64,000 nt of DNA, taken from positions 1 to 64,000 of the forward strand of contig NZ_JQAZ01000006.1 in assembly GCF_001437205.1 (NCBI RefSeq), in the 5' to 3' direction. The translations under genes were made by a program, and so were the position numbers. Of the stretch, positions 25,417 to 34,241 are shown one piece after another; positions within the stretch are counted from its first letter, which is position 1; each line of letters starts with the position of its first letter. This DNA is from Lactobacillus selangorensis. Lineage in GTDB: Bacteria; Bacillota; Bacilli; Lactobacillales; Lactobacillaceae. The notes beneath the pieces were generated by a model that was not told the DNA's origin, ran no database searches, and was given only the letters and a program-made list of their open reading frames with translations.

Positions 25417-26301
25417 TTATTCACCGTCCTTATCTGATTGTGTCGCTAATCCGGCTTTCACTTTTAAACTGTCCATGTAACGGGCCGGCATTTCGTTGAG
25501 AGCCTGCATAAAGTCCTTCATGGACGGATATTGTGCGACGACTGCTTGATATTCGTAACGAACAACCGCCGATTCAACTTGGACCTGACGTTGCTGCTGA
25601 TTGTAACGCTGGTCGGCCGTTTGCTTGGCTTCGTCGTATTGCTGCTGCAGGTCTTTGGTATCATGATGTTCAGCTTCATTGGTTGCAGCAACCTCGCTGT
25701 CGTCACCTTCCATGAAATCTTGGAAGAAGTTCTTGAAGCCGGTTGAACGGGTCTTTTGCTGCGTCCGGGAACGTTCGTTATCAGCTGCCGCACTAGCTGG
25801 TGCTTCAGGATCATCGGAGTGCGATGCATCGAGTTCCCGTTTCAGAGCATCCGCTTTTTCATAGATGCGATTATGCAGATCGTTTAATTGACTTTGTAAG
25901 TAGTTATCGGGGTCAGTGGACAATTCTTGCAGTTCAGGGATGATGGCCCGTTGTTCCTCATTGGTTTGGACGATGCGGCGCTGCCAGACATCGAGCACAC
26001 CGAACTGACGACGGTGGTACCAATCCCCGAACATCACAATCCCGTTCGGGCTGATTTCGAAGAAAGGTAAGTATTCGGCCAGCCACTTAACCAAGCCTTC
26101 TTGTAAGTAACTTTCGAGTTCAGATTCAGCTTGTTTGTCGTAGGCCAAGATGTAATCGGGTACTTCTGAGATTTCAAGACGCAGGCTGTCAGCAGTGGCA
26201 TCGATGCCATCATAAAGGTTAAGGTCAGAGCGATCTTGCCAAGCTTGGGCGAAGTCTGTAAAGAATCGTTTTTGATGATTTAAACATTGCTCAGTATCCA
26301 T
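25417..26301 (-). CDS. Hypothetical helical protein, 294 residues
   Basis: No recognised domain. The first 155 residues look like a compact, mostly helical fold rich in Trp and Tyr; residues about 158-210 are an acidic, Ala/Ser/Arg-rich linker; the rest is a Gln-rich probable coiled coil ('LQQQYDEAKQTADQRYNQQQRQ'). No signal peptide. SD GGGAG lies 8 bases before ATG 26301. First gene of a two-gene operon with 24368-25411. A structural or scaffold role is possible but unproven. Confidence 0.65.
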   Translation of the reverse strand: MDTEQCLNHQKRFFTDFAQAWQDRSDLNLYDGIDATADSLRLEISEVPDYILAYDKQAESELESYLQEGLVKWLAEYLPFFEISPNGIVMFGDWYHRRQFGVLDVWQRRIVQTNEEQRAIIPELQELSTDPDNYLQSQLNDLHNRIYEKADALKRELDASHSDDPEAPASAAADNERSRTQQKTRSTGFKNFFQDFMEGDDSEVAATNEAEHHDTKDLQQQYDEAKQTADQRYNQQQRQVQVESAVVRYEYQAVVAQYPSMKDFMQALNEMPARYMDSLKVKAGLATQSDKDGE

Positions 26302-26501
26302 AAATAACGCTCCCTGATTTTTCGATTTTTGTAATTATCTTTATTCTAAGCCAATTCAAGATTCTTTGAAACCTCTTACGGCCTATAATCCCCTTTATTA
26401 TAAAGAATTTAAGGGGTCGGTGTAAAGAAAGTTTGATCGCGGCATGCTAAAATAAAAGCGTACTCAAAAACGAATTCGAAACATAAAGGGGTTTTTATAA
26501 A

Positions 26502-27056
26502 ATGTTAGCCAATGAAAATCGTCATGGTCAGGTCCAAGCCAGCAAAAACGTTTTTTCGGGCCGGATTTTCGATGTCGTTCAGGAAAAAATCAAAACACCT
26601 GATGACCTGATTGTCGAACGTGATTTAGTTAAACACCAGCCTGCCGTCAACATTCTGGCGATTACCGCCGATGACCAAGTGCTGATGAACGCCGAATACC
26701 GGGTCGGTGTCAACAAAGAGGCAATTGCGTTTCCAGCCGGTTTGATCAATCCCGGTGAGGATGTTCTGGCGGCCGCTAAACGAGAAGTGTTAGAGGAAAC
26801 GGGGTATGAAATTGGGGAACCGCACATTATGACAACCGTCACTTCTTCCGAAGGGTTTACCGATGAAAAAGTGACGCTCGTTTTTGCCGAACTCAAAAAT
26901 AAGGCCCCCATCGCCACCCATTTTGATGAGGATGAATACGTCAACAGCCAGTTAGTCCCATTGCAACAAGTAATCGAGTGGGTCCGGACCAATAAAATCA
27001 CTTCAAGCCAAGCCATTTCATCGTTGCTGTATTATTTGCAGTTTATACGGAAGTAA
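26502..27056 (+). CDS. NUDIX hydrolase, ADP-ribose pyrophosphatase type
   Basis: A 184-residue protein with the full Nudix box 'GLINPGEDVLAAAKREVLEETGYE' (GX5EX7REUXEEXGU) at about residues 79-101, preceded by the beta-strand layout of ADP-ribose pyrophosphatases ('VERDLVKHQPAVNILAIT'). It would split ADP-ribose or a similar nucleoside diphosphate into AMP and a sugar phosphate. An extended -10 (TGCTAAAAT) lies near 26446-26454. Monocistronic. Confidence 0.88.
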   Translation: MLANENRHGQVQASKNVFSGRIFDVVQEKIKTPDDLIVERDLVKHQPAVNILAITADDQVLMNAEYRVGVNKEAIAFPAGLINPGEDVLAAAKREVLEETGYEIGEPHIMTTVTSSEGFTDEKVTLVFAELKNKAPIATHFDEDEYVNSQLVPLQQVIEWVRTNKITSSQAISSLLYYLQFIRK

Positions 27057-27095
27057 AAAGAAGCACTCCAAGCATTTGCTTGGGGTGCTTCTTTA
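27056..27095. terminator. Bidirectional terminator
   Basis: AGAAGCACTCCAAG pairs with CTTGGGGTGCTTCT, between the convergent NUDIX and glyoxalase-fold genes. Confidence 0.8.
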
Positions 27096-27476
27096 CTTTA
27101 AGACACTGAGTTCGACTAAATTCTGGTCGGGATCCCGCAAATAAATCGAGGTCATCGGACCTTGAGCACCGGTGCGGTCGACGGGGCCGACTTCGATGGA
27201 CAGCTGCTGGCGGTGGCAATGGGCAATCATTGCATGAACGGTCGTATCTTTCAGCAGCAGGCAAAAATCAGCTGATCCAGACGTCGGATGAGCGGCGACT
27301 GGCGGGTGCGGATGTGCCGCTACCTGAAAATTGAGTTTCTGCTTTCCAATCCGAACGGCCGACCGCCCATTTTCAAAATGAAAGAGGGGCAGTCCAAGCT
27401 GGTCGTGGTAAAAGTGTTCGCTGGCGGCCAGATTGGTGACGGTCAGTGTCAAATGATCGAGTTGTTCAAATTGCAT
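27093..27476 (-). CDS. Glyoxalase/bleomycin-resistance (VOC) family protein
   Basis: A 127-residue VOC-fold protein with paired beta-alpha-beta units: 'LDHLTLTVTNLAASEHFYHDQLGLPL' with a metal-ligand His, and 'IYLRDPDQNLVELS' with a metal-ligand Glu. The family includes glyoxalase I, dioxygenases and fosfomycin or bleomycin resistance proteins; the function is open. SD AAGGTGG precedes ATG 27476. It is 9 bases after 27486-28451 and probably the last gene of that operon. Confidence 0.85.
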   Translation of the reverse strand: MQFEQLDHLTLTVTNLAASEHFYHDQLGLPLFHFENGRSAVRIGKQKLNFQVAAHPHPPVAAHPTSGSADFCLLLKDTTVHAMIAHCHRQQLSIEVGPVDRTGAQGPMTSIYLRDPDQNLVELSVLK

Positions 27477-27485
27477 TGAACCACC

Positions 27486-28451
27486 TTATTTCGTATATTC
27501 GATTGTGTAGCTGCCGTTGTTCTGGTTGACATTGAAGCTGGAATAGCCGCTGCTGAGCCAGCTGGACTGATTCTGCTTGGCATATTTCAGGGCATCGCTG
27601 GCTGAGCTGAACGAAGACTGGGTCGAAGTGCCTTCAGTCGCCGTTCCATTATTCGAAGAGGAACTGGCTGCAGGTGTCGATGAGGAGGATTGGGTCGTCG
27701 AGCTGGACTGGTTGGCCTGGCCGTTATTATCGGTATTATTATTCGTGGTACCGTTATTCGTAGTACCAGTATTATTGTCCGTTGTCTGGTTATCATTCGT
27801 CTGGGAATTGTTTTGGGCCGTTGACGAAGAAGCCTGCTGTACGGATGAACTTGATGCGGCTGGCTGAGAATTGGCAGCGGTGTTGTTGTTATCAGCGGTC
27901 GTGTCAGTTGAATTGGTATCGGCCGTTTGATAAGTGTTGTCCGTTGTGGCGGCTACAGTTTGGTCGGTCGTGTCGGAAGAACTTGTGCTCGATGAGGATT
28001 TGCTGCTCGACTTCTTCTTTTTCTTAGACGATGATTTTTTCTTTTTCGAAGCCGCTTTGCTGCTAGAGGAAGCATTCGTGACTTCGGTTTCGGAAGCATG
28101 GTCATTCGTGTCGGATCCGCCGTTTGCACTGGCAATGCCCCAATAGGCGAAGAAGGCGAGAATCAGGATGCCGGCGACAATCAGCGGCGGCTTGTTTTTC
28201 CGCCAGAACTGGATGATCTTGCTGGGCTTCTTGGGACTGTTCTGACCGGAACGGCTGGTGCGGCTTGTTTTAGGGGCTGCTTTCGCTGCTTGGGCCGTTT
28301 TAGCCTGTTCGGCTTTTTGGGCCTGCTTTTCTTGATGACGAATGGATCGTTTCGCCTGTTTGACTTGTTTGGCCTGTTCTTTGGCTTTTTGAGCCTGCTG
28401 TTCTTGATCCTTGCGACGCCCGAGCCGTGTATTTTGCTCGTCTGGCTTCAT
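27486..28451 (-). CDS. Single-pass membrane protein with Ser/Asn/Thr-rich extracellular linker
   Basis: A 321-residue protein: a Lys/Gln/Ala-rich cytosolic N-terminus (about 1-85) that looks like a coiled coil; one membrane helix ('PPLIVAGILILAFFAYWGIA', about 88-107); a long low-complexity Ser/Lys then Asn/Thr/Ser linker; and a small C-terminal domain ('ASDALKYAKQNQSSWLSSGYSSFNVNQ') of about 45 residues resembling a wall-binding or SPOR-like module. No LPxTG. Likely envelope or division-associated (inference). AAAGGAG lies 8 bases before the start. Operon with 28467-28757 and 27093-27476. Confidence 0.75.
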   Translation of the reverse strand: MKPDEQNTRLGRRKDQEQQAQKAKEQAKQVKQAKRSIRHQEKQAQKAEQAKTAQAAKAAPKTSRTSRSGQNSPKKPSKIIQFWRKNKPPLIVAGILILAFFAYWGIASANGGSDTNDHASETEVTNASSSSKAASKKKKSSSKKKKKSSSKSSSSTSSSDTTDQTVAATTDNTYQTADTNSTDTTADNNNTAANSQPAASSSSVQQASSSTAQNNSQTNDNQTTDNNTGTTNNGTTNNNTDNNGQANQSSSTTQSSSSTPAASSSSNNGTATEGTSTQSSFSSASDALKYAKQNQSSWLSSGYSSFNVNQNNGSYTIEYTK

Positions 28452-28466
28452 GAATGGAACTCCTTT

Positions 28467-28757
28467 CTAATAGGAAACTTCAACTGTTTTTTCAAATTCG
28501 GCTTCATCATTATCTCCAACGTGGAGGTTGAACGCCGGATAAAGTTTGGTCCGCATTTCGGTGACCAAGGCACTCATTTTAGCAACGATTTCATCGTGGC
28601 TCATTTGAGCAGGGTAGATTTTAAGATCAGCTTGGAGTTCCTGAGCAGTGAGGACAAAATCACGGTCCGGATTTTGGAACACTAAAATAAGGCCCAGACA
28701 ACGCTGCGCACGATCACTAAGGGTGTTTAATGCTTGAAGTTGTTGCGCTGTAAACAT
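28467..28757 (-). CDS. Hypothetical protein, 96 residues
   Basis: A small soluble protein starting MFTAQQLQAL; helical, acidic. No recognised domain. Start 28757 has AAAGGAAG about 9 bases upstream; a longer frame begins in the intergenic region without an SD. It lies 15 bases before the membrane-protein gene, so is first of a three-gene operon. Confidence 0.65.
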   Translation of the reverse strand: MFTAQQLQALNTLSDRAQRCLGLILVFQNPDRDFVLTAQELQADLKIYPAQMSHDEIVAKMSALVTEMRTKLYPAFNLHVGDNDEAEFEKTVEVSY

Positions 28758-28990
28758 GAAAAGGATCTTCCTTTCTCTTCCCTTTAAAATACCGTGTTTC
28801 GGCATAGAAAACAATGGTTACGCCGATTTTGAAATCAAAACTTAAATTTCAATCGGCATTAAAGCGTTTTAGTACAGTCGAAAACTTTTTATGTTAAAAT
28901 GAGAATGATATTTTATAACTTTATTCGTTATTCGTTCAACTAACGTAAAAAATCGGAATTTTTCATATTTGAAATGAGGAGAATGAATTT

Positions 28991-30832
28991 ATGGTGAAAG
29001 CTAAAATTGCATTACTGAGCACCGGTGTCTTAGGTGCGACTGGCCTCGCATTATTAAATGCTAATCCCACTCAAGCGGCAACGCAGACGGCAACCGTTTC
29101 TTATGAAAAGGGTGCCACTACTGTTTGGGATAGCCCGGCAGAAGGACAGCAGCCAAAACGATATTTAACTAAAAATCAAAAAGTAACGATTCAGCATCAG
29201 AAAAAAGTCTATGGCGAAACTTGGTATGAGATTGGCGCTGGCGAATGGATTCCAGAACGATATCTCAAGCTTGACCAAGCAACGGCCCAAAAACAGATTC
29301 AGATCAGCTACCGTGATGGTAGTGTGACACTGTGGGCTCATCCAGGCTACACACAGCCGACTGGGGATTACTTAGGTTATGGGAGTATTTTCGACGTTGT
29401 TCAGGAGCAGCAAGTTGGGGGCGAAACCTTCTATCAGCTCAATAACGGCGCTTGGGTCGCTGCCCGGTTCGTCACGACTGTTTCAAACGGAACAGCCGCA
29501 CCAACAGCAACTTCACAGGCGGCACACACAGCTGATTCGACGGTTACATATAGCGATGCGGATTACTTTGCCCAAGCAAACAGTTCCGCAGCCAGTGCTT
29601 CGGCACAAACAGCTTCCGTTGTTTCAGACCAAGTAGCAGCTACGGCAACACCAAGCAGTGCTGCAGAAGTTGAAAAACAGGCAGTTGTCTTTGATATTCC
29701 ATCGACATCTGCTAAGTCGAATTCAGCTGCTTCAGCCGCGACGGTACTCGTTAAGAGTTCTGCCGATGATAAGGTTGAATTTTCAGCTGCCGATCACAGT
29801 ACGAATAAATCAAGTGCCGCAGCTGTCAATTCCAGTGCGGCCAGCACCGTTAACAGCAGTAGTGCCGTTCAATCGAGTGCGGTCAGCGAAACAGCTTCTT
29901 CAGCTGCCGCAAGCAGTGCCGTAACAGCCAATTCATCCGCTGCAAATACAGCATCTAGTTCAGCTGTAGTCAATTCCAGTGTAGCCAGCGAAAACGCCAG
30001 TTCGGCAGTCAGTGATGCTGTTTCTTCCGCTGCGCCAAGCAGTGCTGAAACAGTTGCTTCATCGACGGCCAGCGATGCTTCGAGTTCCGCTGTGCAAAAT
30101 CAGACGAGTTCAGCGGCCAGCAGTGCGACTGCTGTTAACTCTTCCGCAGCCAGTGAAGCATCCAGTGCAACTGTTAGTGATGCCGTTTCCTCTGCTGCCC
30201 CAAGTTCGGTTGCTCCTGAAAGCAGTGCTGCTTCGTCAGATGCTGCTTCAAGTGCAGCTGCATCACAGGCGATTGCCGATTCCTTAGCAGCTGCCTCAAG
30301 TGCTGCGGCTAGTTCAGCCGCTGCTTCGAGTGCAGCCGTTTCACAGGCTGTTGCCGATTCTCTGGCTGCGGCGTCATCGGCTGCTGCTAGTTCAGCTGCA
30401 GCTCAAAGCTCCGCTGCTGCCAACGATAACAGTGCCGCCAGCTCATCTGCATCGACTTCAACTGATCGGGCTGCGCAGATTCAGACTGTAATCAATGCAG
30501 CTGAATCACAAATCGGTGTTCCTTATGTCTGGGGCGGCCATACCGCTAACGTCGGCTTGGATTGCTCCGGGTTGACGAGCTATGCTTATTCGACGATTGG
30601 GGTCAATTTGACACCGTATACGGTTGCTCAGGAAAGCGCCGGAACGGTCGTTTCAATCAGCAACCTTGAAGCCGGCGATTTAGTCTTCTGGGGCGCCATG
30701 GGCAATACTTATCATGTTGGTATCTATATCGGCGGGAATCAGTACATTGCCGCACCACAGCCTGGCGAAGATGTCATGGTCAGCTCGATTTCAAGCTACT
30801 TCTATCCATCTTTCGGGGTTCGTGTTATTTAG
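28991..30832 (+). CDS. Secreted NlpC/P60 peptidoglycan hydrolase with Ser/Ala-rich repeat stalk
   Basis: A 613-residue secreted protein. Signal peptide about 1-30 ending 'TQAA'; two SH3-like wall-binding repeats (about 35-98 and 99-161, each with a 'WIPERYL' or 'WVAARFV' end); a stalk of about 300 residues made almost only of Ser, Ala, Val and Thr in 'SSAAS' repeats (about 185-490); then an NlpC/P60 domain with catalytic Cys 525 ('LDCSGL') and His 575 ('TYHVGIY'). It would cut stem peptides in peptidoglycan. Ser-rich stalks of this kind are often glycosylated in lactobacilli. GAGGAG precedes ATG 28991. Confidence 0.92.
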   Translation: MVKAKIALLSTGVLGATGLALLNANPTQAATQTATVSYEKGATTVWDSPAEGQQPKRYLTKNQKVTIQHQKKVYGETWYEIGAGEWIPERYLKLDQATAQKQIQISYRDGSVTLWAHPGYTQPTGDYLGYGSIFDVVQEQQVGGETFYQLNNGAWVAARFVTTVSNGTAAPTATSQAAHTADSTVTYSDADYFAQANSSAASASAQTASVVSDQVAATATPSSAAEVEKQAVVFDIPSTSAKSNSAASAATVLVKSSADDKVEFSAADHSTNKSSAAAVNSSAASTVNSSSAVQSSAVSETASSAAASSAVTANSSAANTASSSAVVNSSVASENASSAVSDAVSSAAPSSAETVASSTASDASSSAVQNQTSSAASSATAVNSSAASEASSATVSDAVSSAAPSSVAPESSAASSDAASSAAASQAIADSLAAASSAAASSAAASSAAVSQAVADSLAAASSAAASSAAAQSSAAANDNSAASSSASTSTDRAAQIQTVINAAESQIGVPYVWGGHTANVGLDCSGLTSYAYSTIGVNLTPYTVAQESAGTVVSISNLEAGDLVFWGAMGNTYHVGIYIGGNQYIAAPQPGEDVMVSSISSYFYPSFGVRVI

Positions 30833-30843
30833 AAAAAACAAAC

Positions 30844-30877
30844 GAGCACGTTTTATTTCGCAACGTGCTCTTTTTTT
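30844..30877 (+). terminator. Terminator after the NlpC/P60 gene
   Basis: GAGCACGTT pairs with AACGTGCTC; seven T follow. Confidence 0.8.
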
Positions 30878-30928
30878 ATGATATGATGAAAGCGGTTTAT
30901 AAACAGACATCAAGAGAGGGATGCAAAT

Positions 30929-31849
30929 ATGAAACAAATTGATTTAGGCAATACAGATTGGCCCGTATCGGCTGTTGCATTAGGAATTATGCGGATGGAT
31001 GCACTTGACAATAAGGCTGCCGTTAAGGTGCTCGAAGCAGCGCATGATGCTGGGATTAACTATATTGATTCTGCCGACATTTATGGGGATGGCAAATCCG
31101 AAAAAGTTTTCGGTAAAGCCTTAAAGAAGTCGGACCTGAAACGTGACGATTTCTACATTCAATCAAAAGGCGGCATCGTTTCCGGCAAACGCTATGATTT
31201 TTCTAAGAAACACTTGCTGAAGTCGGTGGACGGTATTTCGGAACGGCTCGGCATCGATTATTTGGATGCCTTTCTGCTCCATCGTCCTGATCCATTGATG
31301 GAAGTCGATCAAGTGTCGGAAGCCTTTGATGAATTGCAGCGCAGCGGCAAAGTCCGTCACTTTGGGGTCTCTAATTTCAATCCGATGCAGATTGAAATGC
31401 TGCAATCCGGTTTGAGCCAGCGTCTGATGATCGACCAGATTCAATTTGGAATCATGCATACGGGTCCGATCGATTTCGGCATGCACACTAACATGACTGA
31501 CCCTGGCAGTATCAATCATGATGGCGAGATCATTGAATATGCCCGTTTGAACGGCATGACCTTGCAAGCTTGGTCGCCCTATCAATACGGCTGGTTCGAA
31601 GGGACTTTCATCGACAATCCGAAGTTCCCGAAGCTGAACAAAGAACTGCAGAAATTAGCTGAAAAGAAGGGCGTCACCAAGAATGCGATCGCCACAGCTT
31701 GGATTACCCGTCACCCAGCTGAAATCCAAGTTATTTTAGGCAGTATGAATCCGCAGCACATCACCGAAAGTGCTGCTGGTGCCGACGTCGCATTGACTCG
31801 TCAAGAATGGTACGATGTTTATTTGGCTGCTGGCAACATGCTGCCATAG
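30929..31849 (+). CDS. Aldo/keto reductase
   Basis: A 306-residue (beta/alpha)8 oxidoreductase of the YdhF-like group. The catalytic tetrad is visible: Asp in 'NYIDSADIYG', Tyr in the same segment, Lys in 'IQSKGGI', His in 'FLLHRPDP'. C-terminal 'ILGSMNPQHI' is the NADPH-binding region. Reduces aldehydes or ketones; substrate unknown. GAGAGGG precedes ATG 30929. Monocistronic. Confidence 0.9.
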   Translation: MKQIDLGNTDWPVSAVALGIMRMDALDNKAAVKVLEAAHDAGINYIDSADIYGDGKSEKVFGKALKKSDLKRDDFYIQSKGGIVSGKRYDFSKKHLLKSVDGISERLGIDYLDAFLLHRPDPLMEVDQVSEAFDELQRSGKVRHFGVSNFNPMQIEMLQSGLSQRLMIDQIQFGIMHTGPIDFGMHTNMTDPGSINHDGEIIEYARLNGMTLQAWSPYQYGWFEGTFIDNPKFPKLNKELQKLAEKKGVTKNAIATAWITRHPAEIQVILGSMNPQHITESAAGADVALTRQEWYDVYLAAGNMLP

Positions 31850-31965
31850 GGACAGACGCATAGTTTGTGAAATAATCACTTAAAAATAGAATAAATGATG
31901 ATTATTGATGTATAAATGATTACGATAGTTAGGTAGAAGCGAACAATATATGCTAAAATGGGCAT

Positions 31966-32039
31966 TAGGTTGAGGCGCGGGGGTAGTGGCTTCAACGCGA
32001 TTTTGGAGGGCATTCATTCGTAGGATGGATGCCCTTTTT
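31966..32039 (+). ncRNA. Short transcript with two hairpins in a gene-free interval
   Basis: The 349 bases between 31850 and 32198 contain no gene. An extended -10 (TGCTAAAAT, 31951-31959) would start an RNA near 31966 that ends at a terminator hairpin (AGGGCAT-T-CAT / ATG-G-ATGCCCT, then T5, 32007-32039). A second stem, GTTGAGGC / GCTTCAAC, lies before it. No open frame fits. Either a small RNA of about 74 nt, or an attenuated leader of the glycosyltransferase gene 160 bases further on. Confidence 0.45.
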
Positions 32040-32198
32040 GAATGTCAATTTTTTAAAAATAAAATTACAAATTTTATACAATAGTTTGTGAAGGGTTTCT
32101 ACAATAGGCTTTTAAATCAATGCGGCTCGATGGACATTGCTTTTATTCGGCTGCAGAGAACGCTAGAATGAGACTATCAAGAAATCGAGGATAAATGG

Positions 32199-33731
32199 AT
32201 GAACTATTTTATGACACGCGACTTGCAGGCACCCCTGTCTGCAATCGAGCAGACGATGCTGGAACGGGTGGCCTTGTTTGCTGCCCATCAGGAGCCGGCG
32301 CAGGTCATCACTTGCCAGTACGACCGTCAGTTTGCTTGGAAATTAGCCCAGCAGCAGATCGACCCTCAGCAAGTCTGCAACTTATATGATGTGCTTCAGG
32401 AAGCCGAAGGGTATACTGGGGCAGCCCTTCAGCCGCAGGAATTGCCGCTTGCTCAGCAGCTAGTGCCGATTGCCGACGCCGGCCATTATGATTTTAAACA
32501 AGGCAATCAGCTTTTGGCACGCGCCTTTTTGTTTCAAAATCATGGGGCAGCTGTGAATTACGTTGATTATCTCAACCAAAAGGGCCAAACGGTCACTCGT
32601 GATTTTTATGATTGCCGAGGTTTTAAATCACTGACTCAAGTGCTGGATGCCCAAGGCCATGCCCAAGTGGAAACTTATTGGAGTGTTTCTGGGCGACCCG
32701 TTTATCAGACGTTTTATGAATGGGATGCGGCGCAACAACAGAATCGGAACACACTGATTCAATTGCTCGACCATAACGGCGTGATAAGCGTCGTTCGTTC
32801 GCTTGAAGAATTGTACGGTGTCTTGCTGGACCGATTAAATACGGCGCATCCTGGCCCGAATCTGTTTGTTGCGGATCGGCATGAGGTCGCCTGCTGGCCG
32901 CTGGTCAAGATGAAGACACCGGCGGTCAAGATTCTGCAGATGCACAGTACGCACACTAAAGATCCGCAGCAGCCGCATGAAAAGGAATTGGCCTACTATG
33001 TCAATTTGAGCCTCCAGCCCAGCAGCCACTTCAGCGGCATCGTGACACCGACGAAACGCCAGCAGGCTGACTTGCAGCGGCTGACGACCCTGCCAGTTTT
33101 CTGCGTGCCAGTAGGGTGGTTTGAGCAGATGCCGCCACGAGTGCCGGTTGCTCACCGTGATGCGCATGAGATGATTGCGATTGCTCGTTTGTCGCCAGAA
33201 AAAAATCTGGGCGATTTAATCCAAGCGATGCCGGCCGTTTTGGCAGTGCTGCCGCAAACACATTTGACGATTTATGGCGCACCGATGGCGGGTTACGCTG
33301 AATCGAAACGGCTGAAAAAGATGGTTAGCGCTCTGCATTTGGACGCTCAAATTCGTTTCGGCGGCTTTCAAGATGATCTTCGGCCCATTTATCAGCGGGC
33401 CCGTCTGCTGGCCGTGACGAGTCAATATGAGGGCTTTAATCGGGCTATCCTTGAGGCACTTTCAAACGGAGTGCCCGTTGTCAGTTATAATGTCGATTAC
33501 GGACCGACCGAAATGGTTCATCCGGGTCAAAATGGCCTATTGGTGCCATATGGTGACCTGCAGCAATTGAGTCAGGCGCTTTTGCAGCTGCTGCAGCAGA
33601 ATCAAACTACTTGGCAGCAATGGAGCGATCAAGCACAGGCGAGCGTGGCCGTTTATAGTGCCGCACATATTTGGCAGGGCTGGCAGCAAGTGCTGGCATT
33701 GAAAGGAGCTTTTCGAAATGACCGTTCATAA
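32199..33731 (+). CDS. GT4-family glycosyltransferase, poly(glycerol-phosphate) glucosyltransferase (TagE)-like
   Basis: A 510-residue GT-B enzyme. The N-terminal 200 residues hold the beta-meander insertion typical of TagE/GtfA-like enzymes ('NYVDYLNQKGQTVTRDFYDCRGF'); the C-terminal domain has 'IARLSPEKNL', 'IYGAPMAGYAESKRLK' and the EX7E motif 'EGFNRAILEALSNGVPVVSYN'. It would transfer glucose or GlcNAc from a nucleotide sugar to teichoic acid or to a Ser-rich protein; the adjacent Ser/Ala-rich NlpC/P60 is a possible acceptor (speculation). Start 32199 has GAGG 8 bases upstream. Confidence 0.85.
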   Translation: MNYFMTRDLQAPLSAIEQTMLERVALFAAHQEPAQVITCQYDRQFAWKLAQQQIDPQQVCNLYDVLQEAEGYTGAALQPQELPLAQQLVPIADAGHYDFKQGNQLLARAFLFQNHGAAVNYVDYLNQKGQTVTRDFYDCRGFKSLTQVLDAQGHAQVETYWSVSGRPVYQTFYEWDAAQQQNRNTLIQLLDHNGVISVVRSLEELYGVLLDRLNTAHPGPNLFVADRHEVACWPLVKMKTPAVKILQMHSTHTKDPQQPHEKELAYYVNLSLQPSSHFSGIVTPTKRQQADLQRLTTLPVFCVPVGWFEQMPPRVPVAHRDAHEMIAIARLSPEKNLGDLIQAMPAVLAVLPQTHLTIYGAPMAGYAESKRLKKMVSALHLDAQIRFGGFQDDLRPIYQRARLLAVTSQYEGFNRAILEALSNGVPVVSYNVDYGPTEMVHPGQNGLLVPYGDLQQLSQALLQLLQQNQTTWQQWSDQAQASVAVYSAAHIWQGWQQVLALKGAFRNDRS

Positions 33732-34047
33732 TGCAACTGAATACATCGAAGCAGCTGCTCCAGCTGCACAGCCATTGTTGTCCCAACTGCATACACTGAT
33801 CATTGCAGCCCATCCGGCTGTTGATCAGACGATTAAATGGAAGATGCCGTTTTATTTATTCGCTGGCAAGCGAATCAACATGGCGGCGTATAAGGATCAT
33901 GTCAGTCTGATGTCGGATCGTAATCTGCCGGAATCGTTTCGGACGAAAGCCAAGCAGGCAGGCTATTCCACCGGCCAAAAGCGGCTCAACGTTTTGTTTA
34001 CCCAGCCGCTTCCGGTTGACTTGGTCAAACAAATGCTGAGTGCATAA
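33718..34047 (+). CDS. DUF1801 (YdhG/Fra-like) protein
   Basis: A 109-residue protein of the DUF1801 family: 'TEYIEAAAPAAQPLLSQLHTLI', 'IKWKMPFYLF', 'LMSDRNLP'. Family members have been linked to iron binding and intracellular iron handling, weakly. It overlaps the glycosyltransferase gene by 14 bases, with AAAGGAG 9 bases upstream. Confidence 0.8.
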   Translation: MTVHNATEYIEAAAPAAQPLLSQLHTLIIAAHPAVDQTIKWKMPFYLFAGKRINMAAYKDHVSLMSDRNLPESFRTKAKQAGYSTGQKRLNVLFTQPLPVDLVKQMLSA

Positions 34048-34081
34048 AAAAGGAGCTTGGGATGGCCCCAAGCTCCTTTTG
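34045..34081 (+). terminator. Terminator after the DUF1801 gene
   Basis: AAAAGGAGCTTGGG pairs with CCCCAAGCTCCTTTT across a short loop. Confidence 0.85.
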
Positions 34082-34138
34082 TCGGAATGTGATTAACTGA
34101 TTTGCAAGACTGAGTAACACAAAAAAATAGTCGGAAAT

Positions 34139-34159
34139 GAAATTGGTCACACCAATTTC
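34139..34159. promoter_or_regulatory. Inverted repeat before the GNAT gene
   Basis: GAAATTGGT-CAC-ACCAATTTC, a perfect 9-bp inverted repeat about 80 bases before the start. No T-run follows, so an operator is more likely than a terminator. Confidence 0.35.
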
Positions 34160-34241
34160 TTATTCTAGTTTTACTGTACCATGAATTTTATTATGAATGG
34201 GGATAAAAGCATTTTTAAAATTGAAAACGGAGGGATGACCG

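Noticed and set aside
28098-28685. Plus-strand reading frame of 195 codons
   Set aside because: It is antisense to two well-supported minus-strand genes, lacks a ribosome site, and its composition mirrors the low-complexity coding strand.
29800-30480. Tandem DNA repeats or CRISPR-like array
   Set aside because: The repetition is codon-level Ser/Ala coding sequence, irregular in period and without unique spacers.
29379-30491. Several Leu/Gln/Pro-rich frames within the NlpC/P60 gene
   Set aside because: They are shifted readings of the Ser/Ala repeat DNA, with no start signals.
31861-32112. Rex-type operators at TTTGTGAA copies (31864, 32091)
   Set aside because: The second half-sites are out of register by one base, so they do not fit TTGTGA-N6-TCACAA.
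34139-34159. Terminator
   Set aside because: No T-run follows the stem on either strand, and no gene ends just before it.
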